Positions 45,776 to 55,483 of a DNA stretch of 64,000 nt are shown here, in pieces. The translations under genes and the position numbers were made by a program. Source of the stretch: Paracoccus stylophorae. Lineage in GTDB: Bacteria; Pseudomonadota; Alphaproteobacteria; Rhodobacterales; Rhodobacteraceae. The stretch lies in contig NZ_CP067134.1 of NCBI RefSeq assembly GCF_028553765.1, positions 973,001-1,037,000 on the forward strand, read 5' to 3'. Each line of letters begins with the position of its first letter. The first letter of the stretch is position 1. A model generated the notes under the pieces. It was given only the letters and a program-made list of their open reading frames with translations. It did no database searches and was not told where the DNA came from.

Positions 45776-47302
45776 TCAGCGTTTCACGGCTGCGCGCAAT
45801 TCCGACAGCCGATAGGCGCCGGTGGCGAAGCTGAGCGTGAAATAGATCGCGGCCCCGCCGAAAACCAGGATGGCAAGGGCCGGAACGTCGCCAAGCCCGG
45901 TGGTGGCCAGCCAGCGCCGGATGAACCACAGCGCGACGGCCATCAGCGCCGCGTTCAGCACGATGCGCGGCCCGGCCCGGCGCAGCCTTGCATCGGCGCG
46001 CGCGGCCTGACCCATGGCGCGCGTGCCCCACCACAGCTGCGCGACCATGACCCAGGCGGCGACGGTGGTGCCGATGGCGGCCGCCAGAAAGCCGATCGCG
46101 CCCATCACACCGAACGCCACCGCTGCGTTCACCACCATCGACATGGCGGCAAAGCGGAACGGCGATTTCGTGTCCTCGCGCGCGAAATACAACGGTTGCA
46201 GGATCTTCTGAAGAACGAATGCGGGCAGGCCGAACGCATAGACGACAAGGGCCGCCGCCGTCTGGGCGGTGTCGTGGGCGGTGAACTGGCCGCGTTCGAA
46301 CAGGGTCGCGACCATAGGCTGGGCGATCACGGCGATGGCGAAGGCGGCGGGCAGGGTCAGGAACAGCCCGAACTCGGTCGCGCGGGAATAGGCCGACTGG
46401 CCGCCGGCGTGATCCTCGGCCCGCAGCCGGCGGGCAAGTTCGGGCAGCAGAACGACGGCCACGGCGGCGCCCACGACACCAAGCGGAAGCTGATAAAGAC
46501 GGTCGGAATAGGACAGCCAGGCAATCGCCCCCTCGAACCGCGATCCGACCTGCCGCCCGATCAGCAGGTTCAGCTGCACCACGCCGCCGGCAAAGGCCGC
46601 GGGCAGCGCGACGGCCAGCAGCCGGCGCATGTCGGGGGTCAGGCGCGGGCGGCGCGGCCAGAACGTCCAGCCGGTCCGATGCGCGTCCCACCAGACCAGC
46701 GCCAGCTGCGAGATGCCGGTAAGGGGCGTGGCCCAGGCCAGCGTCAGCCCCAGATCCCAACCGCGCCAGCGCCCCATCCCCATCGCGACGATGAACAGCA
46801 GGTTCAGCAGGACCGGGGCGGCGGCGGCGGCGGTGAAGCGGCCATTGGCGTTCAGCACCCCCGAGATCATCGAGGCCAGCGAGATCAGCAGGATATAGGG
46901 AAAGGTGATGCGGCCGTATTCGACCGCCAGCGCGAACCGCTCATCCCCCTGAAACCCTGCGGCCATCAGCCAGACCAGCCCCGGCATGAAGATCATCGCG
47001 ACCGCCGACAGGATCAGCACCGCCATGAACAGTCCCGAAAACGCCTGAGCCGCAAAATTTTCCGCATCGCGCCGGTCTTCCAGCTTCTTGGAAAAGATCG
47101 GCACGAACGCGGTATTGAACGCGCCTTCGGCGAAAAAGCGGCGGAACATGTTGGGCAGCGACAGCGCGATCAGGAACGCCTCGGCCACGGGGCCCGTGCC
47201 CAGCCACGCCGCCATCAGGATGTCGCGCACAAAGCCCGACACGCGCGAGATGAACGTCCAGATTCCCACCGACAGGAATCCGCGCACCAGTCCCGATTTC
47301 AT
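45776..47302 (-). CDS. murJ: Lipid II flippase MurJ
   Basis: The 508-residue protein has about 14 hydrophobic helices and the MurJ N-terminal pattern GIWTFISRVSGFVRDILMAAWLGTGPVAEAFLIA, with FRRFFAEGAFNTAFVPIF (about 54-71). It moves lipid II across the inner membrane for peptidoglycan synthesis. The start ATG gives MKSGLVRGF, the usual start. It begins 4 bases after glnD ends, a glnD-murJ order seen in other alphaproteobacteria. Confidence 0.95.
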   Translation of the reverse strand: MKSGLVRGFLSVGIWTFISRVSGFVRDILMAAWLGTGPVAEAFLIALSLPNMFRRFFAEGAFNTAFVPIFSKKLEDRRDAENFAAQAFSGLFMAVLILSAVAMIFMPGLVWLMAAGFQGDERFALAVEYGRITFPYILLISLASMISGVLNANGRFTAAAAAPVLLNLLFIVAMGMGRWRGWDLGLTLAWATPLTGISQLALVWWDAHRTGWTFWPRRPRLTPDMRRLLAVALPAAFAGGVVQLNLLIGRQVGSRFEGAIAWLSYSDRLYQLPLGVVGAAVAVVLLPELARRLRAEDHAGGQSAYSRATEFGLFLTLPAAFAIAVIAQPMVATLFERGQFTAHDTAQTAAALVVYAFGLPAFVLQKILQPLYFAREDTKSPFRFAAMSMVVNAAVAFGVMGAIGFLAAAIGTTVAAWVMVAQLWWGTRAMGQAARADARLRRAGPRIVLNAALMAVALWFIRRWLATTGLGDVPALAILVFGGAAIYFTLSFATGAYRLSELRAAVKR

Positions 47303-47306
47303 GGAT

Positions 47307-50063
47307 CTATGCCTCTGCCCGTTTTGCCCCGTCGGCGATCGCCGCGCGCAGCTTTTTCTCAAGCGCCTCGCGCCTTGCATCGCTGTGCAGCTTCAGCCCG
47401 AACATGTCCTTGACGTAAAAGCTGTCGACGACCTGCGCGCCGAACGTGGCGATGACGGCGCTGACGATCTGGATATGGTTGGCGGCCATCGTGCGGGTCA
47501 GGTCGTAAAGCAGGCCGGGCCGGTCGCGCGTGTCCACCTCGATGATGGTATAGATGTCGCTGCCTTCGTTATCGAAGGTGATATGGGTGGGAAAGCGGAA
47601 TTCTCGGTTGCGCTTTTTCGGCTTGTCGCGGCTGGCGAACGCCTCGCGCGCGACGATTTCGCCGTTCAGCGTGCGCAGGATGGTCTGGCGCAGCCGCGGC
47701 AGCCGATCCTCGCTGAACGGGCGGCCCTCGGCGTCCTGGATCCAGAACACCGCCGTCGCATAGCCGTCGCGGGTGGTATAGGTCCGCGCATCGACCACAT
47801 TCGCGCCCATCAGCGTCAGCGCCCCGCACAGCCGCGAAAAGATGCCCGGATGATCGGCCAGCACGAAGGCCGCGCGCGTCGCGTCGCGATCCGTGTCGGC
47901 GCGCAGGTCGATGCGGATGTCGTCGGCCGCGATCTGGTGCAGCAGCGTGGCAAACACCGCCTGCGTCTCGGTGGGCAGGCTGGGCCAGTAGCTGTCATAG
48001 TGACGGCCCAGCTCGGCCCGGATTTCCTTCGCGTCCCATCCCTTGGCGATCAGCAGATGGCGCAGCGCGCGCTTGGCCTCGTTCTGGCGCTTGTCGCGGT
48101 TCAGCTCCTCAAGCCCGTTTTCCAGCGCGGCGGCGGTTTCCTGGTGCAGCTTGCGCAGCAGCGCCGCCTTCCAGTTGTTCCAGACGCCGGGGCCGACGCC
48201 GCGAATGTCGCAGACCGTCAGCACCAGCAGCAGATCCAGCCGCTTGCGGGTTTTCACTGCCTTGGCAAAATCGCGCAGCGTGCGCGGGTCCGAGATGTCG
48301 CGCTTCTGCGCCACGTCGGACATCAGCAGATGGTTGCGGACCAGCCATTCGACCGTCTCGACATCGTCCTGGCTGAAGCCGAAGCGGGTGGCGATGCGGC
48401 GGGCGATGCGGGCGCCCAGGATCGAATGATCCTCGGGGCGGCCCTTGCCGATATCGTGCAGCAGCGTCGCCAGATACAGCACCCGCCGATTGATCCCCGA
48501 CCCCATGATGCCGTGCGACAGCGGCAGATCGTCGGAATGTTCGCCGCGCTCGATCTCGGCCAAGGCGGCGACGCACTGGATCGAATGTTCGTCCACGGTA
48601 TAGTGGTGATAGACGTTGAACTGCATCATCGCGACGACCGGCTGGAATTCGGGGATGAAGGCGGCCAGCACGCCCAACTCATTCATGCGGCGCAGGCTGC
48701 GTTCAGGATTTCCGTGTTTCAGCAGCAGGCCCATGAAGATGCGGATCGCCTCGGGGTCGTGGCGCATCCGGTCGTCGATCAGGTCCAGATTGGCGGCGAC
48801 CAGCCGCATCGCGTCGGGGTGGATCAGGATGCCCGTGCGCAGCGCCTCGGCGAACAGGCGCAGGATGTTCAGCGGGTCTTGCAGGAAAACGGCCTCGTCC
48901 CTGATCCCCAGCCTGCCGTGCTGATCGACGAATCCGTCCCTCAGCTTGCGGCGCCGGCGAAAGAAGCGGCCGAAAAACGGCGCGCTGCGGACATGGCGCG
49001 ATTCCAGTTCGGTCAGGAACACGCGGGTCAGTTCGCCCACGCGGGTCGCGTGGCGGAAATAGTCCTGCATGAAATATTCGACCCCGCGCCGGGCGTCGCT
49101 GTCGGCATAGCCCATGCGCCGCGCAACCTCGACCTGCATGTCGAAGGTCAGCGCATCGACCAGCCTTCCCGCGATCAGGTGCAGATGGCAGCGCACCGCC
49201 CACAGGAAATCCTCGGCTTGCCAGAAGGCCAGATGTTCCTCGCGGCTGAACACGCCCAGATCGACCAGCTCGACCGCGCGTTCCACGCGGTGGATGTATT
49301 TCGCGATCCAGTACAGCGTCTGAAGATCGCGCAGCCCGCCCTTGCCTTCCTTGACGTTGGGTTCCAGCACGTAACGCTGGCCGCCCTGGCGCTGATGCCG
49401 GGCGCTGCGTTCCTCCAGCTTGGCCTCGATGAATTCGGGAACGGTGCGGTCGAACAGTTCGGACCACAGCCGGTCGCGCAACTCTTGCGCCAGCGGCGCG
49501 TGGCCGGTGACCAGTCGATGTTCGACCAGCGAGGTGCGGATGGTCATGTCGCCCTCGCCCAGACGCAGACAGTCGTCCACCGTGCGGATGGAATGGCCGA
49601 TCTTCAGCTTCAGGTCCCACATCATGTACAGCATGGATTCGACCACGCTTTCGGCCCAGGGCGTGATCTTCCACGGGGTCAGGAACAGCAGGTCCACATC
49701 GGATGCGGGCGCCATCTCGGCCCGGCCGTAGCCGCCGACCGCCAGCACCGCCAGCTTTTCGCCGTCTGCGGCGCTGTGCTGGGGATGCAGCTTGACCGTG
49801 GCCACATGGTGCACCGCCGTCACGATGCCGTCGGTCAGCGCGGCGATGGCGCGCACCGTCTCGCGCGCGGCGCGGGGATGGCTGGCAAACCCGGCCTCGA
49901 CATCGGCCATCGCGTCCTGCCGGGCGGTGGACAGGAACGCGACCGTCGCCGCGCGGATGTCGCGCGGATCGTCAAGCCCCTCCAGCCGCCGGTCCAGCGT
50001 CGCCAGAATGCTGTAGGGGTCGAACAATTCATGCGCCCCGGGCAGGGCCGGGGCGCTTTGCAC
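47307..50063 (-). CDS. glnD: [Protein-PII] uridylyltransferase/uridylyl-removing enzyme
   Basis: The 918-residue protein has the nucleotidyltransferase motif GGYGRAEMAPASDVDLLFL (about 109-127), GlnD-PII region, an HD domain with LLHDIGKGRPEDHS (about 547-560) and two C-terminal ACT domains with DHPGIFSRL and DRPGLLYDL. It senses glutamine and adds or removes UMP on PII, controlling GlnE and NtrB. No ATG is available at the N-terminus. The GTG chosen has GGAG 6 bases before it; a TTG nine codons earlier (50090), two bases after the upstream stop, is the alternative. Confidence 0.94.
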   Translation of the reverse strand: MQSAPALPGAHELFDPYSILATLDRRLEGLDDPRDIRAATVAFLSTARQDAMADVEAGFASHPRAARETVRAIAALTDGIVTAVHHVATVKLHPQHSAADGEKLAVLAVGGYGRAEMAPASDVDLLFLTPWKITPWAESVVESMLYMMWDLKLKIGHSIRTVDDCLRLGEGDMTIRTSLVEHRLVTGHAPLAQELRDRLWSELFDRTVPEFIEAKLEERSARHQRQGGQRYVLEPNVKEGKGGLRDLQTLYWIAKYIHRVERAVELVDLGVFSREEHLAFWQAEDFLWAVRCHLHLIAGRLVDALTFDMQVEVARRMGYADSDARRGVEYFMQDYFRHATRVGELTRVFLTELESRHVRSAPFFGRFFRRRRKLRDGFVDQHGRLGIRDEAVFLQDPLNILRLFAEALRTGILIHPDAMRLVAANLDLIDDRMRHDPEAIRIFMGLLLKHGNPERSLRRMNELGVLAAFIPEFQPVVAMMQFNVYHHYTVDEHSIQCVAALAEIERGEHSDDLPLSHGIMGSGINRRVLYLATLLHDIGKGRPEDHSILGARIARRIATRFGFSQDDVETVEWLVRNHLLMSDVAQKRDISDPRTLRDFAKAVKTRKRLDLLLVLTVCDIRGVGPGVWNNWKAALLRKLHQETAAALENGLEELNRDKRQNEAKRALRHLLIAKGWDAKEIRAELGRHYDSYWPSLPTETQAVFATLLHQIAADDIRIDLRADTDRDATRAAFVLADHPGIFSRLCGALTLMGANVVDARTYTTRDGYATAVFWIQDAEGRPFSEDRLPRLRQTILRTLNGEIVAREAFASRDKPKKRNREFRFPTHITFDNEGSDIYTIIEVDTRDRPGLLYDLTRTMAANHIQIVSAVIATFGAQVVDSFYVKDMFGLKLHSDARREALEKKLRAAIADGAKRAEA

Positions 50064-50092
50064 GGTCGGCTCCGGCGGGCTTGCGGCCAAGA

Positions 50093-51301
50093 TCAGAACC
50101 CGACGCCGCCAAACCCACGCGGCGCAGGATCAAGGATCACGACCTGATTGCCGCGGATCGTGGCGACGGCCAGCCCGCGCTGGATGGTGCCGTCGGGCCG
50201 CAGCCGGAAGACGCCGCCGACGCCCGAGAAGCCCGACCGCTGCGTCAGCCCCGATGTGGTCAGCGCGTTGCGCTTGCCCGCGCGCACCAGCGAGGCAATC
50301 GCCGCGACGCCGTCATAGGCCAGGCTGGCTAGTTCGTGCGGCTGCTCGCCATAGGCCGACCGATAGCGGGATTCGAACTGGCGTTGCAGGCTCTGGTCGG
50401 GAATCGCGAACCAGCCGTTCTGCAACTGCGGCAGCGACAGCCGCGACGCGGGCTGATCCCACCGCGTCAGCCCCATGAACTGCGTCACCTGCGAGGTGAC
50501 CCCGGCCGCGGCCAGTTTTTCGGTCAGATAGGGCAGGACGGCCTGGTTGTTGGCGGTCATGAACACGGCGTCCACCCGGCCCGACTGCGCCGCCGCGACG
50601 ATCTGCGGCGTGACCGCATCGACGCCGCTGACCGAGACGGGGTGGTTGCTGCGCCCGACCAGACGCGCGCCGTTGCGGGCGATGGCGGTCTCGATCGCGC
50701 GGCCGCCGATCTGGCCGGCCACGTCGTTTTCGGCCACGACATAGATGTTGCGCTTGCGGTTCCTGACGCCGAAGCCGACCAGCCGGTCGGCGACATTGGC
50801 AAAGCTGTTGCCAAGGATGAAGACGTTGCCGCCGGCGATCTCGGCGTTGTTCGAGAATGACAGCACGTTGATCTCGCGCGGGCGCATGGCGTGGCCGACG
50901 GCGTTGGCGGCCTCGGCGAACAGCGGCCCGATGATGATCTGCGCGCCGGCATCGGCGGCCGCATTGGCCTGCGCCACGGCCTGTTCGGTGCTGCCGCCGC
51001 TGTCATAGATGCGCAGGTCGATATTCGCACCCTGCGCGTCCGAGGCCGCCATGCGGGCGGCGTTCTTCAGGCTGCGGGCCAGCCATTCCAGGTTGGCCGA
51101 ACCGCTGCCCCCCGGCGCCAGAAGCGCGACCTGCACCGGCTGGCCGGGGTCGATCAGCCGGCCGATGCTGGGCCCGGTGGCCTGCTCGCCCATCCCGACC
51201 GTGTCGCAGGCTGCAAGAAACAGGGCCGTGACCACCGCGCCGGTGCGGCAGATCGTGCGACGCAGCCTTGCGAAGGGCCGGGTTGTGGCAGATGCAAACA
51301 T
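50093..51301 (-). CDS. Penicillin-binding protein activator, LpoA-like lipoprotein (LivJ fold)
   Basis: The 402-residue protein has a lipoprotein signal (FLAAC, lipidated C32) and a type I periplasmic-binding fold: VQVALLAPGGSGSANLEWLARSLKNAA, IIIGPLFAEAANAVG and NVLSFSNN. This is the LpoA/YraM C-terminal family, which in E. coli activates PBP1A at the outer membrane. The N-terminal TPR half of E. coli LpoA is absent. It is divergent from rsmI-yraN, the same arrangement as E. coli lpoA, which supports the call. GGGAAG precedes the ATG. glnD follows two bases downstream at the earliest possible start. Confidence 0.82.
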   Translation of the reverse strand: MFASATTRPFARLRRTICRTGAVVTALFLAACDTVGMGEQATGPSIGRLIDPGQPVQVALLAPGGSGSANLEWLARSLKNAARMAASDAQGANIDLRIYDSGGSTEQAVAQANAAADAGAQIIIGPLFAEAANAVGHAMRPREINVLSFSNNAEIAGGNVFILGNSFANVADRLVGFGVRNRKRNIYVVAENDVAGQIGGRAIETAIARNGARLVGRSNHPVSVSGVDAVTPQIVAAAQSGRVDAVFMTANNQAVLPYLTEKLAAAGVTSQVTQFMGLTRWDQPASRLSLPQLQNGWFAIPDQSLQRQFESRYRSAYGEQPHELASLAYDGVAAIASLVRAGKRNALTTSGLTQRSGFSGVGGVFRLRPDGTIQRGLAVATIRGNQVVILDPAPRGFGGVGF

Positions 51302-51411
51302 GTGAAACTTCCCTGCAGGATGATCGGATGGCGGCAAACTGGCCGCAGCCTATGAGCATCATGGCGGATTGGCAATCGGCGGCACCGCCGCCCACGGCAG
51401 GAGAACGCCCG

Positions 51412-52311
51412 ATGAGCGAAAAAACGACCGCACCGCCGCAGCGCCTGCAGGCCCATGTCGCCGCCGACCGGCTGGAACCGGGCCTGTATCTGGTTGCAAC
51501 CCCCATCGGGACGGCGCGCGACATCACGCTGCGGGCGCTGGACGTGCTGAATGCGGCCGATCTGCTGGCGGCCGAGGATACGCGGGTGATGCGCCATCTG
51601 ATGGACATTCACGGCATTCCGCTGCGCGGGCGTCGGGTCGTGTCCTATCACGACCACAACGCCCCGCGCACCGGCCCGAAGCTGATGGAAGCGCTGGCCG
51701 AGGGGGCCAGCGTGGCCTATGCGTCGGACGCCGGCACGCCGCTGATCGCCGATCCCGGTTACCGTCTGGCGCGCGAGGCGGCGCAGGCGGGGGCGCGGGT
51801 GCATGTCGTGCCCGGCCCTTCGGCCGCGCTGGCGGCGCTGAGCCTGTCGGGCCTTCCCACCGACCGTTTCCTGTTCGCAGGCTTTCCGCCCGCGACAGCC
51901 TCCGCCCGCGCGACATGGCTGCGGCACTGGGCGCAGACGGATGCCACGCTGATCCTGTTCGAAAGCCCCAGGCGCGTTAACCAGACATTGAAGGAGTTGT
52001 GCGAGATTGATCCGAATCGCGTTACCGTGGTGGCACGCGAACTGACCAAGAAATTCGAGGAGGTGATTCGGGGCACGGCACAGGAACTGGCGCGCGATCC
52101 GCGCATCTCGTCGCTGAAGGGCGAGGTGGTTCTGCTGCTGGACCGCCCTTCGGCGGCCCGGGTCGAGCCGAGGGACGTGGAACACGCCTTGCGCGCCCGG
52201 ATGGGCGCGATGTCGGTGAAGGACGCCGTGCGCGAGGTGTCCGGGGAACTGGGCCAAAAGCGGCGCGATGTGTATCAGATCGCGCTGTCGCTGACGAAAC
52301 AGGACGATTGA
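51412..52311 (+). CDS. rsmI: 16S rRNA (cytidine1402-2'-O)-methyltransferase
   Basis: The 299-residue protein has the tetrapyrrole-methylase-like fold of RsmI: LYLVATPIGTARDITLRAL (about 25-43), AEDTRVMRHLM, YASDAGTPLIADPGYRL (about 104-120) and FESPRRVNQTL. It methylates the 2'-OH of C1402 in the decoding center using SAM. CAGGAGA precedes the chosen ATG. The next gene, yraN, starts 47 bases downstream. Confidence 0.95.
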   Translation: MSEKTTAPPQRLQAHVAADRLEPGLYLVATPIGTARDITLRALDVLNAADLLAAEDTRVMRHLMDIHGIPLRGRRVVSYHDHNAPRTGPKLMEALAEGASVAYASDAGTPLIADPGYRLAREAAQAGARVHVVPGPSAALAALSLSGLPTDRFLFAGFPPATASARATWLRHWAQTDATLILFESPRRVNQTLKELCEIDPNRVTVVARELTKKFEEVIRGTAQELARDPRISSLKGEVVLLLDRPSAARVEPRDVEHALRARMGAMSVKDAVREVSGELGQKRRDVYQIALSLTKQDD

Positions 52312-52358
52312 GGGGCGCGGTCGGCCGGATGCCGGTCTGCGACCCCGGGCGAGGGACC

Positions 52359-52793
52359 ATGACGTTTCACATCGACAGAGGAAATTGGCGCGCCGATCCG
52401 GTGAACGCGGTGGCGGGAAGTGCGACGATCCGCGCAAATCGCGGTCGGCGTGCCTGTCTTGCCGGCGCGATGGCCGAAGACGGCGTCGCCCGTCATCTGG
52501 AGGCGCGGGGCATGCGCGTGATCGCCCGGCGCTGGCGCGGCCGGGCAGGCGAGATCGACCTGATCCTTCGCGACGGCGCCTGCGTCGTGTTCGTCGAGGT
52601 CAAGCAGGCCGCCACCCATGCCGAGGCGGGTCTGCGTCTGCGGCGACCGCAGATGGATCGAATCTGCGCCGCCGCATCCGAATATTGCGGCACCCTGCCG
52701 CAGGGCCTGCTGACCGAGATGCGCCTTGACGTGGCACTGGTGGACGCGGCGGGGCGGATCGAGATGATCGACAATGCCTTTGCCGAAGCCTAG
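52359..52793 (+). CDS. UPF0102 (YraN) nuclease-like protein
   Basis: The 144-residue protein carries the UPF0102 endonuclease-fold core: [29 protein letters not shown] and [16 protein letters not shown]. The E-x-D...E-x-K pattern is that of Holliday-junction-resolvase-like nucleases. Function is not established. The ATG at 52359 has GAGGG before it; a TTG at 52308 overlapping rsmI is possible. The rsmI-yraN pair is widely conserved. Confidence 0.88.
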   Translation: MTFHIDRGNWRADPVNAVAGSATIRANRGRRACLAGAMAEDGVARHLEARGMRVIARRWRGRAGEIDLILRDGACVVFVEVKQAATHAEAGLRLRRPQMDRICAAASEYCGTLPQGLLTEMRLDVALVDAAGRIEMIDNAFAEA

Positions 52794-52855
52794 GCGCGGC
52801 ACTTGCATCGCTGCCGGCGACGGGTAACAACCGGGCAAGCCTTCAGGAGTGCCCC

Positions 52856-53803
52856 ATGAGCCTTTACGTCGCCCTGCAGATGGACCCGATCGAGGATGTC
52901 GCAATAAAAGCCGACAGCAGCTTCCGCATCGCGCTTGAGGCCGAGGCGCGCGGACATCGCCTGTTCCAGTATACCGTCGATCGGCTTCGCTATGACGAAG
53001 GAAAGGTGATCGCGCGGGGCCGCCCGGTCAGCGTGCAGGCGGTCGAGGGCGATCATGTCCGGTTCGGCGACTGGGCCGAGGTCGAGTTGACCGAATTCGA
53101 CGTGGTCTGGCTGCGCCAGGATCCGCCGTTCGACATGGCCTATGTCACCTCGACCCATCTTCTGGATCGCGTTCACCCTGCCACGCTGGTCGTCAACGAT
53201 CCGTTCTGGGTGCGGAACTTTCCCGAAAAGCTGATGGTGCTGGATTTTCCCGATCTGACGCCGCCCACGATGATCGCGCGCGATCTGTCGGCGTTCCGGC
53301 GGTTCCGCGAACGCCACGGCGAGATCATCGTGAAGCCGCTTTATGGCAATGGCGGGGCGGGCGTGTTTCATCTGCGGCCGGACGATCCGAATCTGTCGGC
53401 GCTTCTGGAAACCTTCGCCGACATCAACCGCGAGCCGATGATCGCGCAGAAATATCTGGCCGGGGTGACGCGCGGCGACAAGCGCATCATCCTGGTCGAT
53501 GGCGACCCGGTCGGCGCGATCAACCGCGTTCCGCTGGAGGGAGAGGCGCGGTCGAACATGCATGTGGGCGGTCGCGCCGAGAAGATCGGACTGACCGAGC
53601 GTGAACACGAAATCTGCCGCCGGATCGGTCCGGTCCTGCGCGACAAGGGGCTGATCTTCACCGGGATCGACGTGATCGACGGCTGGTTGACGGAAATCAA
53701 CGTCACCTCGCCCACCGGCATTCAGGAGCTTGAGCGTTTCGACGGCGTCAACGCCGCCGCGCTGATCTGGGATGCCATCGAACGCAGGCTGGCCGCGCGC
53801 TGA
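52856..53803 (+). CDS. gshB: Glutathione synthetase
   Basis: The 315-residue ATP-grasp enzyme begins with [21 protein letters not shown] (the bacterial GshB N-terminus). It has [15 protein letters not shown] (about 82-96), [14 protein letters not shown] (about 159-172) and ends with the metal site [13 protein letters not shown]. It joins gamma-glutamylcysteine and glycine. CAGGAG precedes the ATG. It follows yraN by 62 bases on the same strand. Confidence 0.96.
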   Translation: MSLYVALQMDPIEDVAIKADSSFRIALEAEARGHRLFQYTVDRLRYDEGKVIARGRPVSVQAVEGDHVRFGDWAEVELTEFDVVWLRQDPPFDMAYVTSTHLLDRVHPATLVVNDPFWVRNFPEKLMVLDFPDLTPPTMIARDLSAFRRFRERHGEIIVKPLYGNGGAGVFHLRPDDPNLSALLETFADINREPMIAQKYLAGVTRGDKRIILVDGDPVGAINRVPLEGEARSNMHVGGRAEKIGLTEREHEICRRIGPVLRDKGLIFTGIDVIDGWLTEINVTSPTGIQELERFDGVNAAALIWDAIERRLAAR

Positions 53804-53843
53804 GACGCGCCAGCGGCCGGCCCGGCCGGGGGCAGGTCGGGCC

Positions 53844-55358
53844 TCAGCCGCCGGCGACGAAGGGCAGGCGATAGCTGATCGCCTCGGCCAGATGCGGTGC
53901 GCGCACATCCTCGGATCCGTCCAGATCGGCGATCGTGCGGGCGGTGCGCAGGATCCGGTGATAGCCGCGCGCGGTCAGCCCCAGCCGCTCGGCTGCCTTC
54001 ACGATCAGCGCCCGCCCCTGACTGTCGGGCGCCGCGATCCGGTCCAGAACCGCGCCGGATGCGTCGGCATTGGCGCGGATGCGGGGCAGATCGCGGAAGC
54101 GCCGGGTCTGGATCTGGCGCGCCTCGGCGACGCGCTGGCCGATCAGGTCTGACGTTTCGCCGGTCCCCGGCAGTTCCAGATCGTGAAAGCTGACCGCCGG
54201 CACCTCGAACCGCAGATCGAACCGGTCCATCAGCGGCCCCGAGATCTTGCCCATATAGTCCGAGCCGCAGATCGGCGCGCGCGGACAGGCCTGGGCGGCA
54301 TCGGCCAGATGGCCGCAGCGGCAGGGATTGGCGGCGGCGACCAGCAGGAAGCGGCAGGGATAGCGGATATGGGCGTTGGCGCGGGCCACCACGACCTCGC
54401 CCGTCTCGATGGGCTGGCGCAGCGTTTCCAGCACCTGACGCGAGAATTCGGGAAATTCGTCCATGAACAGCACGCCGTTATGGGCCAGGCTGATCTCGCC
54501 CGGCTTGGCGCCGCGGCCGCCGCCGACGATGGCCGCCATCGAGGCGGTGTGGTGAGGTTCGCGGAACGGCGCGCGGCGCGAGATGCCGCCATCCTCAAGC
54601 GTGCCGGCCAGCGAATGGATCATCGAGGTTTCCAGCGCCTCGACCGGGGTCAGCGGCGGCATCAGGCCGGCAAGCCGCGCGGCCAGCATGGATTTTCCCG
54701 CGCCGGGCGGCCCGACCATCAGCAGATGATGGCGCCCGGCGGCGGCGATTTCCAGCGCGCGCTTGGCACGCTCCTGCCCCTTCACGTCGGACAGGCAGCC
54801 GGCGGGCGGGGCCGCGCCGATGGTTCCGGGGCGGGCGCGCGCCAGCGGCTGGCGGTCGGTCAGGTGATCGACCACCTCGCGCAGGGTGGCGGGCGCGATC
54901 ACCGGCACCGCCTCGACCCAGGCCGCCTCGGGGCCGCATTGCTGCGGGCAGATCAGCGCCCGATCGTCCTCGGACGCGGCCATGGCGGCGGGCAGGGCGC
55001 CCGTCACCGCGACCAGCCGCCCGTCCAGCGCCAGTTCGCCCAGGCAGACGCAGCGGGCGAGTTCGTCGGCCGGAACGATGTCCAGCGCCGCAAGCACGGC
55101 AAGCGCGATGGGCAGGTCGAAATGCGACCCCTCTTTCGGCAGGTCGGCGGGCGAGAGGTTGACGGTCAGCCGCTTGTTCGGCATCGCCACCGACAGCGCG
55201 CCAAAGGCCGCGCGCACGCGTTCGCGCGCCTCGCTGACCGCCTTGTCGGGCAGGCCGACGATGCCGAAGGTGGGCAGGCCGACCGAGACGGAGCACTGCA
55301 CCTCGACCAGCCGCGCCTCGACCCCCTCGAAAGCGACCGAATATGCGATCGCGACCAT
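53844..55358 (-). CDS. YifB/ComM-family Mg-chelatase-like AAA+ ATPase
   Basis: The 504-residue protein has an N-terminal S5/Lon-like domain (VGLPTFGIVGLPDKAVSEARERVRAA). An AAA+ domain follows with Walker A GPPGAGKS (about 217-224), Walker B in GVLFMDEFPEF, and a cysteine cluster NPCRCGHL...CPRAPICGSDY. ComM is a helicase that promotes branch migration of DNA taken up in natural transformation; YifB homologs occur widely. It converges with gshB, 40 bases away, and is divergent from coaBC. Confidence 0.93.
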   Translation of the reverse strand: MVAIAYSVAFEGVEARLVEVQCSVSVGLPTFGIVGLPDKAVSEARERVRAAFGALSVAMPNKRLTVNLSPADLPKEGSHFDLPIALAVLAALDIVPADELARCVCLGELALDGRLVAVTGALPAAMAASEDDRALICPQQCGPEAAWVEAVPVIAPATLREVVDHLTDRQPLARARPGTIGAAPPAGCLSDVKGQERAKRALEIAAAGRHHLLMVGPPGAGKSMLAARLAGLMPPLTPVEALETSMIHSLAGTLEDGGISRRAPFREPHHTASMAAIVGGGRGAKPGEISLAHNGVLFMDEFPEFSRQVLETLRQPIETGEVVVARANAHIRYPCRFLLVAAANPCRCGHLADAAQACPRAPICGSDYMGKISGPLMDRFDLRFEVPAVSFHDLELPGTGETSDLIGQRVAEARQIQTRRFRDLPRIRANADASGAVLDRIAAPDSQGRALIVKAAERLGLTARGYHRILRTARTIADLDGSEDVRAPHLAEAISYRLPFVAGG

Positions 55359-55483
55359 TTGTCCCCCTTCGCCATCCCTGCCGATGGGTTAGCGTGCAAG
55401 GGCTTAAGGTTTGGTTAACGGCGCAATTCCTTGCGACAGGCGGTGTGCGCGTCTATCTGTCATGCAGGGTTTTCGGGGGCGAC

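Noticed and set aside
42723..46760. A 1345-codon open frame on the minus strand across the ATP-grasp, CocE and murJ region
   Set aside because: It is antisense to three well-supported genes, its composition is Arg/His/Gly-rich as expected for a shadow frame in GC-rich DNA, and it shows no domain.
47088..50147. A 1019-codon plus-strand frame
   Set aside because: It is the mirror of glnD, rich in Gln, Arg and His with no motif; glnD on the other strand has all its catalytic motifs.
53814..53828. GC palindrome between gshB and yifB as a bidirectional terminator
   Set aside because: The stem is almost loopless and no T-run follows on either strand.
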